Source: a virus. Taken from it: a stretch of 37,957 bases of DNA. Shown piece by piece: positions 34,301 through 37,957 of this stretch. The translations under genes and the position numbers were made by a program. The notes beneath the pieces were generated by a model that saw nothing but the letters and a program-made list of their open reading frames with translations, was not told where the DNA came from and did not search any database. Location of the stretch: positions 1-37,957 of IMG/VR virus record IMGVR_UViG_3300028372_000022. One strand, written 5' to 3'. Positions within the stretch are counted from its first letter, which is position 1. Each line of letters starts with the position of its first letter.

Positions 34301-35902
34301 TATGCAGTAACTGATCCACAAACTGAGATTCGTAGTTATAGTAGAGTGTTAAGAGACACGTTTACTGCAACTGGTGATAGTACAGCGTACAACCTTACAC
34401 AAAACCCAGTAGAGCAAGAACCTGTAGAGTTCTTTGTTCTAGTTGATGTTGACGGATTCATAAAGAGCCCGGGCTACAGCAAAGAGTTTACTGTTGAAAG
34501 TACGAATACGGTAGTATACCAATTTGATACGTTCCAGATCCCACAAAGTACTATAGATTCTGAACAAGTACGAGTATTTAAAAACAATGTTGAGCTTGAT
34601 AGAAATATTGATTTCATTGTTGATTTCGCTACAAGTAGTATCAGATTAGATCCTAACGCTATTGAAGTAGGTGACACACTAAATGCTTACTACACCGGTG
34701 ATGCTGACTACTTTATTAATGGCAACGAGCTTGAGTTTAGCGAAGAGTTAACAGTCGGTTCTATAGTTAATGTGTACCAGTTCTCTAATCACGATGTACT
34801 AGATATAGACCGTATTGGATATAGCGTATTCGAAAAAGATACGTTAACTCTAAACGATGAAAACAATACAGTCTATAATGCACTAAGAAGCGGTACTATA
34901 AATCTGCGTAGCACAGCAGCAGGCGTACAATACGTTTGGGTAGCAGTTAACGGCAAGTTACTAACACCGTCAGTAGACTACAGCCTGTCAGCAGATAGAC
35001 TTGTAGTGTTCATAAACGGTAATCTTGAAGTAGGCGACGAAGTTGACGTAATTCACTTCAGCGCACCTATTCAAACACCGAGGCTGGCATGGAGTAAGTT
35101 TAAGGATATCTTGAACAGAACACATTACAAGAGATATGACAACGATACTGGCCAAGAACTAACAGCTTCGTTAATGCCAGATGATCTGTATATTGAAGTA
35201 GCAGATGCAACTACTTTACCGGTGCCAAGCAAGAGTGCAAACAAGCCAGGTATTATTTTTGTGGACGGTGAGCGTATTGAATATTTCGAAAGAGATACAA
35301 ATGGCAACAAACTACGTCAGCTACGTCGAGGCACGTTAGGCACAGGTGTTAAGGACGAATACCCAGCAGGCACTATTGTTGTTAACAATGGCAGTGAAAA
35401 GAATATTCCTTACAGTGACGAATTTGTAAGCGAAGAAATTGTAAACAACGGTGTTTCAACGGTATTTGATACCAAGTACAACCTAGCTGGTTTTAATCTG
35501 AACTTTAACCAAACCTATAGAGACTTTTTTGAAGTGTTTGTAGGTGGTAAAAGATTGCATAAGAATGCAGTTCAAACTTACCAGTTTGACATGGTAGACG
35601 AAAACGGTGATATTGTTCAAGCAATAGCACCAGATAGCCCAGCAGGCGACGTTGAAGTTGAAAAAGAGTTCGATATTATTGTAGACTCAAGTACCGGAAA
35701 TGTTAGCCTAGAGATTACAAATCTTCCAGTAACAGAGGTACCAAATCCTGCTGATCCTGATAACCCTACTATCTACAAAGATAGAATATTAATAGTACGT
35801 AAAACAGGAAGTTTGTGGAGCGACCAAGGGGTTGCACTCAAAGATTCAGACAATGCAATTGCTAATTTCTTGCGCGGAAGTATAAGTAAGCTGCCTGAAT
35901 AA
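22388..35902 (+). CDS. Giant 4504-aa baseplate wedge/fibre protein in the gp7 position
   Basis: 4504 aa with no internal stop, coupled to gp6 (TAATG). The N-terminus (NLLPKYFRTQANEKILGSTL, NQISAFSGDVSNHSKLNTQE, NFREYFWLPNGPQTVSVFG) is recognisable from gp7-position proteins of marine T4-like phages. Visible modules: a cupredoxin-like beta domain (~190-300); YxxGDxVxYxxxxY...W units like carbohydrate-binding family 5/12 near 1449, 1707, 2204 and 2355; FG-GAP/beta-propeller-like repeats (RFGSSVAISPDGNYLAVGSP ~2171, FAESLSVSPSGEFLVIGEPG ~2488, FGESMVAVRNHIYVGLP ~2623); VxxxGxGYxxxPxV repeats (~3040-3110, ~3428-3480); a conserved NVNWAFKTSFVKAKHNVGAL block (~3306); and beta-hairpin repeats to the end. 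T4 gp7 (1032 aa) starts wedge assembly. Here gp7 appears fused to or expanded with receptor-binding-like modules. Module names are by eye; the gp7 role is inferred by position. Confidence 0.75.
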   Translation: MANTDQNDFPLPAGGEQDRKSANLLPKYFRTQANEKILGSTLDQMVQPGIAEKISGFYGRQTAKAYQSDDTYIEDISEQRQNRQLEPASVVKDDLGNVEFFSDYPDFINQISAFSGDVSNHSKLNTQEFYAWNPNVDWDKLANFREYFWLPNGPQTVSVFGQSQEVTSTYKVTIQDQGDNTTYKFSNRLAANPVLTLYRGQTYRFEIDTPGFPIAFTVDRNYTTPDPDEESENVSSEYIKGQKFFDADGNEVDPQYIENGVIEFTVPLQAPDHLFYLSESDINTGGFIKIFDIEENTAIDVGQEILGKSTYTSANGVTLTNGLKVTFLGNVTPEIYGTGDWYVDGVGTEIRLVSEAALLVPAGYADDVLVPWGSGRWDRLPFDNASSFAGTKDYIVVNRVSADRNPWSRYNRWFHSSTIAAAAGYNNVAEELDQSARATRPIIEFDPGLRLHNYGTEAKNDVDLVDDFTLDVFSNVEGQLGYNVDGVPLTQGQRVLFAADPDKRVNGKIYRVTFLRVNNRNQISLIEEPDCDPIEGEVVLVTNGNENAGKFYWYNGTTWKLAQEKTENNQSPRFELYDSAGNAFSDTVVYEESSFTGNTVFEYKQGTGSLDPELGFPLSYRTIENVGDLQFNFSLVNESFVYSIDQTLYTKNTDIGYLRRYTDLNTFTVQNGWAKTNKSSTQAVIRQYIVEEPTDRFEIDVYDRSSSIQDLEVKVVLDQDYQLLDVDYTIDRSEQTAAIVFNSVLPVDSNVILKVKSDTSKNDNGYYEMAYNLERNPLNNNIGEFTLGEVNDHVRTIVENVRGFSGKFPGTNNLRDLGQLDAFGRRFVQHTGPLNLASYHITNKEANIIKALRFNRSEYAKFKRVLLQTAEDLGFDGTPKQQLDLTLSRINASKTPAMPFYFTDMLCAAASRTLEYKVPAGGENFYALSEPFTLDELSAKSVLVYLNSEQLVHGRDYTFSNEGFVDISADLVQNDIIQVVECDTTDGSYIPATPTKLGLYPAYIPQKFVDNTYREPRNVIQGHDGSIVLAFDDYRDDIILEFELRVYNNIKQSYDTDLFDLDKFVSGDFRYTGYTKESIDRSMTADFVEWTTVAGNPDYTSGSGYDRTDSFTYNYTGTISPSGVQLNGYWRSVYIQAYDTDRPHTHPWEMLGFSVEPTWWQEVYGPAPYTKNNLILWTDLQNGIIREPGKAEIRYERYKRPTLLSHIPVDVSGNLLSPLASNYATSLVDRLSRAPFRFGDHTPAETAWRRSSEYPFSLITARVLNQPNTTFATGFDLSRMKRNQVGQIIYTETGKVLRLADIAFPNGTNADTRVSTSGLVNYIFDYLASSVQLQQDIYKDQLTRIDNQLCIKVGGFTEKEKFNLILDSRNPLNEGNVFLPKENYQVFLNTSSPVDVVSYSGVIVEKTPSGFVIKGYDRETPTFEYYTPIPSATDPVINIGGVSEQFVEWGPAKQYIKGQNVRNMSFFYRVLESHVSSDTFDSNKFRRISSLPQIGGRDATLRRNFESRLTELSYGTVLPTIQDVVDFMLGYEARLKEQGFKFEFFSSESGQVEDWTYSVKEFLFWTTQNWAAGSIITLSPGAEQVTFEREFVVVDDIFDNFYPYSLLAANGTKLDRRFSSIARSNQNEFGLKSTGTTDGIYHVRLPLVQKEHVILLDNRSVFDDIIYDQEAGYRQERIRVTGYRSDKWNGGLDIPGFVYDSAVVVDWEQWTDYSIGTLVKYKEFFYVSLFDIPGSSVFNTGAWKRLRERPESKLIPNFDYKINQFADFYDLDSDNFDVEQQRHAQHLTGYQKRQYLQNIINDDVSQYKFYQGFIQDKGTTNSLTKLFDALGTSDKDSLEFYEEWAIRLGRYGDTDNAEVIEFRLDESKFRLSPQPVELVNRLPVNSVDNIYRQRPFEIYAAPENYDSKPFPVVKKDPFELKSAGYVREDDVAYRVTNSIDVLNGDVSSVGYGDYIWVVGLTEDWDVLQHVRTVLKVTQIERLDNAQARITFDNSTIGLVVGQFLGVQNLSFVNNNFYQIESIKSNSVVVTAPSDVVIEDEENASGFVSTLRSVRVKDLEQAETVIQQQVTPGQRVWVDGESYNDWSVYENQEVYSKTNTIDNRNTENPGSAFARAIAASKDNTKVAIGDAAEGNGVVNIYTRATEANKLQFETLIEAPFLLQSTITLDTNNRFGSSVAISPDGNYLAVGSPEASDISSPFVGPYVAGDEYEDGDIVSYSAQYWEAQVAINPGNTEYPYVGSQSWKQVFRVPVSLNKPRNGLNNQGAFTVYERAGRAWNVQGTFVIPGTGENSFTGKDLDFAQQDELYRLFISTNSKVYVVKKGTDAEGTRFNWELDKDPQFRGEWAAVQSQIDFATGDIVSYLKDGETTLYKAKTVVSAGSTNPQGNSTQWELVDQSVTVEPFVPHVLTEEIYGDEVFVDEDLTEFAAEVTVSGNGHVMAITAVTKVFDETNLNALPVVTNRVLIYRIQDGRYVLRQVIDPTLPDTRFAESLSVSPSGEFLVIGEPGSDVYAYDQGRVRVYKQINGRFEHLQTLISPRDDLVEMFGFKVSATDSSISVTSFNGDMILPTVFDKNLSNETVFDNGLTTFSDKISNSGSVTVFDNVDGTFLYADALEYVDAKNSQFGESMVAVRNHIYVGLPRAQTDNTKGTMSDYRRERNSQSWFKIRTPNPIIDLDKMNEVFLFDTRTNQLVTYLDYIDVRQGKIAGPAAEQIDFRTNIDPARYNITDDERFFDEVNNWEDGFVGRVWWDLSTARFTNPYQGEAVYQSANWNRLIPGTRVDVYEWVASDVIPSEWDELADTTEGIARGISGQSKYGDALYSQKLKYDFVAKTFSNIYYFWVVNKFTTPNVETRTLSVGNIARLIEDPFQEGYRFASFMTDNRFVMYNVDSLVSGTDTALAVAYYTLENQEQNVHNEYQLLSEGLSTSLPKRDIERKWVDSLVGYDEQTRIIPDPTLSPRQKYGTLFSPRQSWFINKAEALKQVVERANISLKKLPIVDSRDLSTMLSEDTIPLVEEKQYDYIVDTVEELRFIGTSRSATAAISVEVTNGSITDITIDEPGRRYKDLAYEGTGRRNGPAVTVNGNGSDLDIDLFINNSGQVVDFDIVNPGQGYSNTVRVDVRPVNALVRSDSTITGRWAIYSLNPATGEWERTETQKYQVSDYWDYIDWYAEGDNQFTLVNHLIDGTYQLPSIDDSIGDVIKISNVGSGGWLLLRKVNDVDTDDFTVNYDTIGRQGGTIQIKSILYDNPENLVGFDVSRYDGKFFDREPATEIRLIMKALKEDLLTDDLAVDYNQLFFASIRYVFAEQLNVNWAFKTSFVKAKHNVGALEQRITFRNSNLPSYNDYVEEVKPYKTNVREYISSLDRLEETNSVVTDFDLPPRYNPSDKKILPVPVTVEDNRIVGAESFFGEFPDKNWKDNVGFKVTEIAVADPGTRYRYAPDVRIEGGGGTGATAQAYIGKGGVVRVRVINSGSGYLSTPTVTIAAPGNNEGVQARATAIIGESVVRSMKVTVKFDRVSGKAIVLSLDQSKTITGTGVNVIFDLDWPMDLTASKISITKDGEEVLRSEYSYKNVVDNSLSYTRYNGQIEFTKPPLVGETVVINYVKSPALLNAADRIEYLYVPTSGMIGAEIPQLMSGVDYGGVEVKSFDFDTATGWDNDEWSTDGWDIYDTTYEDIVIRPDGTTVIFELDEPLEEGVEYNVYRNGVRIDDPAYDGSTVVDNENAEMETIVGDGSTTSFELGNGADGDDVVIIRKTTSDGSFAPDPDSYDTQLSGGRLDYGNATGLNAEDIIVDGDLFVTPTTSAGPEEMVPGQVLDTVNIKVFERVGDGQGEIINQSYITDGTTATYSFGIRPNSLDAVIVKVDNTIVDQSLYTIDYENLTVTFDPVLSVAQRVSILAVGMNGNNVLDTDAIISDGSTTKIVTPIESQDDYTTVVMVNGVVVTDPDVIIIEEDSRLVIQFAVAPAAGAVIEYAVTDPQTEIRSYSRVLRDTFTATGDSTAYNLTQNPVEQEPVEFFVLVDVDGFIKSPGYSKEFTVESTNTVVYQFDTFQIPQSTIDSEQVRVFKNNVELDRNIDFIVDFATSSIRLDPNAIEVGDTLNAYYTGDADYFINGNELEFSEELTVGSIVNVYQFSNHDVLDIDRIGYSVFEKDTLTLNDENNTVYNALRSGTINLRSTAAGVQYVWVAVNGKLLTPSVDYSLSADRLVVFINGNLEVGDEVDVIHFSAPIQTPRLAWSKFKDILNRTHYKRYDNDTGQELTASLMPDDLYIEVADATTLPVPSKSANKPGIIFVDGERIEYFERDTNGNKLRQLRRGTLGTGVKDEYPAGTIVVNNGSEKNIPYSDEFVSEEIVNNGVSTVFDTKYNLAGFNLNFNQTYRDFFEVFVGGKRLHKNAVQTYQFDMVDENGDIVQAIAPDSPAGDVEVEKEFDIIVDSSTGNVSLEITNLPVTEVPNPADPDNPTIYKDRILIVRKTGSLWSDQGVALKDSDNAIANFLRGSISKLPE

Positions 35903-35905
35903 ATA
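35898..35905 (+). promoter_or_regulatory. Late box (AATAAATA) overlapping the giant gene's stop
   Basis: GAATAAATACAC: the TAA stop (35900-35902) is within the box. +1 near 35911 with T4 spacing, leaving a 20-nt leader to the ATG at 35931. Confidence 0.6.
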
Positions 35906-35930
35906 CACTTAACAGAAATGGAATTAAAAC

Positions 35931-36539
35931 ATGATAAATGAAATGAACGGCGTATTTATACAAGGGCACATTAAGATCCATGACCCGGAAACTGGCGAAG
36001 TTCTTGTTAATAAAAAGAATGCCATACATTACGAGAACATGAGCATAGCGTTAGCTGAAAGTCTAGCTAACGCAGGTACCGGCCCTATCTCGGAGATGAG
36101 TTTTGGCAACGGCGGCACAAGTATTGATCCAACAGGGATTATTACTTACCTAACACCAAACTCTACAGGCGCTAATGCTAGTCTTTACAATCAAACCTAC
36201 AGTAAGATTGTAGATGATCGTAATGCAAGTAATTTGGATCCAACAAGAAACAAAATTGAAACAAGACACGTTAGTGGTACAAACTATACTGACATTATTG
36301 TTACTACTTTGCTTGACTACGGTGAGCCTAACGGGCAAGATGCTTTTGATACAGCATCATCTACAAACTCTACTTTTGTTTTTGACGAGATCGGTCTACG
36401 AGCTGCTCCTGTTGCTGGGCAAGCTAGAGGAAGGCTGCTAACTCACGTAATATTCCACCCAGAACAAAAGTCACTTAACAGATTGATCCAAATTGATTAT
36501 ACTGTAAGAGTGCAAAGCCTTAGCGGAGGTAATAGCTGA
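35931..36539 (+). CDS. Virion structural protein in the gp8 position (function unknown)
   Basis: 202 aa. Features: HIKIHDPETGEVLVNKKNAI, HYENMSIALAESLANAGTGP, MSFGNGGTSIDPTGIITYLT, FDEIGLRAAPVAGQ, RGRLLTHVIFHPEQKSLNR. Proteins with this ENMSIAxAxxLAN...GNGGxxID...FDEiGLrx...LLTHVIFxP series are common in marine T4-like phages near gp6-gp8 and are labelled structural or gp8-like. Similarity to T4 gp8 (334 aa) is not evident to me, so gp8 identity is not claimed. It is mostly beta, with no membrane segment. The start ATG has only a weak GGAAT upstream; a second in-frame ATG is 4 codons later. It overlaps the next gene by 1 nt (TGATG). Confidence 0.8.
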   Translation: MINEMNGVFIQGHIKIHDPETGEVLVNKKNAIHYENMSIALAESLANAGTGPISEMSFGNGGTSIDPTGIITYLTPNSTGANASLYNQTYSKIVDDRNASNLDPTRNKIETRHVSGTNYTDIIVTTLLDYGEPNGQDAFDTASSTNSTFVFDEIGLRAAPVAGQARGRLLTHVIFHPEQKSLNRLIQIDYTVRVQSLSGGNS

Positions 36540-37957
36540 TGGCATATTTTATACGGTTTAGTGATAACGTTAACAGAGACCCAATTATTGTTGAGGACAG
36601 GGATGTTAACGACGAAGTTACCAGTTTAAGTTTTCCTGGCAAAGGCGTTACAGAGTACGGCAAAATTATTGCCGAAAACATGTTGCACTTGCTTGAGAAC
36701 TTTGCGTTTTCACAGCCTCCAGAAAACCCAAACGAAGGTCAAACATGGTACGACACTACTACGAATGTAGATCAGTTAAAGATCTATGACGGAACACGTT
36801 GGGTACCGGCAAGTGGTATATTTAAAGCCACTTCGTCTCCAGAAGTATCAGATGCATTAGCAGGCGACCTATGGGCCGACACTGATAACGAGCAGCTTTA
36901 CTTAGCAACCGGGTCAGGTTGGGTGCTTATTGGTCCTGAATTTTCTGCAGGGTCGTCTACAGGACCGCGAGCAGGCTTACTTACGGGGACAGATAACCAG
37001 GATTACGCAGTTTTAATAATCGACGTAGATCAAGCGCCAGCAGTAATAATTTCAACTAATCAATTTATACCAAAGACTACAATCGAAGGATTTCCTGAGA
37101 TATTTCCAGGCATAAACCTTAGTACTGTAGGGGCGCTAAAGTATTACGGGGTCGCTGAGTCAGCCGCCGCACTAAGAATACAAAACAAAAACGTTCCAGC
37201 AAACAGATTTTTACGCAGTGACATTGATACAACTGCTAATGGAATCTTTAGTGTTAGAAACAACCAAGGTATTCAAGTAGGCGACAACAGTCAGTTTTCT
37301 TTGTTAACTGACGGTACTAGATCACTGATTAGAAACAATTTTGGTGGCGGCGGCATAGACCTGCAAGTAAAGCAAGGTGCCGAATTTAGAAGGGTAATGA
37401 GACTTAACAGTAACCCCGGCGAAACGCCAACAGTTGGCATCAATAATCTAAAACCACAAGAAACATTAGATATAACAGGCACACTAAGAGTAAGCGATAT
37501 TGTAACCCTAACTTCTACAGAAACATCAGACAGACCAAACGACGGCGCACTTCAAGTAGCAGGCGGCGCCTGGATTGCAAAGAATTTACGTGTCGGAACT
37601 GATGCAACAGTTTACGGGGACGTAGATGTTAAAGGGAATATAAGCGGAGGTGGCAACCAGACAATAACAGGTTTTGATAGTATTTCGGCTAGTACGTTTA
37701 TTGGTAATTTCCAAGGCAACCTAACAGGCTCGTTTACAGGTGTAGCGGGTTCAGCAATTAGATTAGAAAGTCCTTCTACATTTAGTATTGCAGGCGACGT
37801 AGTTGCACCTGGTATATCGTTTAACGGCGCAGGCAACTCAACCAAAGAATTTAATACTACTATTAGTAATGGATTTATTATTAACAAGACTGCTTCTTCG
37901 TTTGCTGAAGCAGACGACGAAGTTCTTGTTAATAGGGGATCGAGTCTGTTTAGAATT
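36539..37957 (+). CDS. Tail-fibre-like virion structural protein (3' end outside window)
   Basis: Open to the right edge: 473 codons seen. The ATG at 36539 overlaps the previous stop (TGATG) and has a strong GGAGGT about 9 nt upstream. N-terminus: MAYFIRFSDNVNRDPIIVED, FPGKGVTEYGKIIAENMLHL, LENFAFSQPPENPNEGQTWY. Then two related WYDTTTNVDQLKIYDGTRW and LWADTDNEQLYLATGSGW units, each a short beta-meander seen in marine phage fibres. Downstream are fibre-shaft-like segments (GTLRVSDIVTLTSTE, GALQVAGGAWIAKNLRVG, ATVYGDVDVKGNISGG). Such proteins are widespread structural proteins of marine T4-like phages, probably a baseplate-attached fibre. The receptor-binding end is outside the window. Confidence 0.75.
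   Translation, partial: MAYFIRFSDNVNRDPIIVEDRDVNDEVTSLSFPGKGVTEYGKIIAENMLHLLENFAFSQPPENPNEGQTWYDTTTNVDQLKIYDGTRWVPASGIFKATSSPEVSDALAGDLWADTDNEQLYLATGSGWVLIGPEFSAGSSTGPRAGLLTGTDNQDYAVLIIDVDQAPAVIISTNQFIPKTTIEGFPEIFPGINLSTVGALKYYGVAESAAALRIQNKNVPANRFLRSDIDTTANGIFSVRNNQGIQVGDNSQFSLLTDGTRSLIRNNFGGGGIDLQVKQGAEFRRVMRLNSNPGETPTVGINNLKPQETLDITGTLRVSDIVTLTSTETSDRPNDGALQVAGGAWIAKNLRVGTDATVYGDVDVKGNISGGGNQTITGFDSISASTFIGNFQGNLTGSFTGVAGSAIRLESPSTFSIAGDVVAPGISFNGAGNSTKEFNTTISNGFIINKTASSFAEADDEVLVNRGSSLFRI

Noticed and set aside
1-37957. IS elements, integrase, attachment sites, CRISPR arrays, tRNA genes
   Set aside because: None could be seen. Gene content and order are those of a lytic T4-type phage.

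Overview
This window is a late-gene and replication segment of a T4-type tailed phage (contractile tail, Pantevenvirales-like) of the marine kind that infects picocyanobacteria or SAR11-type bacteria. The phage type rests on the set of genes (portal gp20, baseplate gp53, gp5, gp25 and gp6, recombination gp46/gp47, late sigma gp55), on several small proteins I know only from marine T4-like phages, and on repeated T4-type late promoter boxes of the form NNTAAATA or NATAAATA. The host cannot be read from the sequence. No tRNA, IS element, CRISPR array or host metabolic gene was recognised.

Layout. (1) 1-6094, minus strand: a head module with a tail gene in front: tape measure protein, portal gp20, an 80-aa conserved protein, a Rossmann-like putative glycosyltransferase-type protein, and an acidic gp67-like prohead core protein cut by the window edge. 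(2) 6170-7310, plus strand: a gp26-like tail protein overlapped by a 75-aa ORF, then a strong intrinsic terminator. (3) 7311-7885: a 575-base stretch without genes but with several inverted repeats. (4) 7886-12456, minus strand: PD-(D/E)XK-type nuclease, a 109-aa protein, gp46, gp47 and the late sigma factor gp55. (5) 12546-37957, plus strand: a baseplate operon with gp48-like, gp53, a hub protein, gp5, gp25, gp6, a giant 4504-aa wedge/fibre protein in the gp7 position, a 202-aa structural protein, and a fibre-like protein running off the right edge.

How it works together. gp55 has a consensus sigma-70-type promoter (TTGACA, 17 bp, TATAAT) directly abutting a perfect late box, so host polymerase can start it and gp55 can then sustain it. 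gp55 should fire the late boxes in front of the gp67-like gene, the 80-aa gene, the tape measure gene, the gp26-like gene, the baseplate operon start, gp25, gp6 and the 202-aa gene. gp47/gp46 have their own sigma-70-like promoter, fitting early or middle recombination functions.

Most interesting observation: the gp26-like/75-aa pair has every element of a programmed -1 ribosomal frameshift (slippery T TTT TTC, 5-nt spacer, 9-bp stem). It would produce a 364-aa fusion, as in the lambda G/GT tail-assembly chaperones, and it lies next to the tape measure gene. Also notable are late boxes fused to stop codons that put the predicted transcription start on the next ATG (leaderless mRNA), and a micro-ORF between gp47 and gp46 that copies the first residues of gp46.
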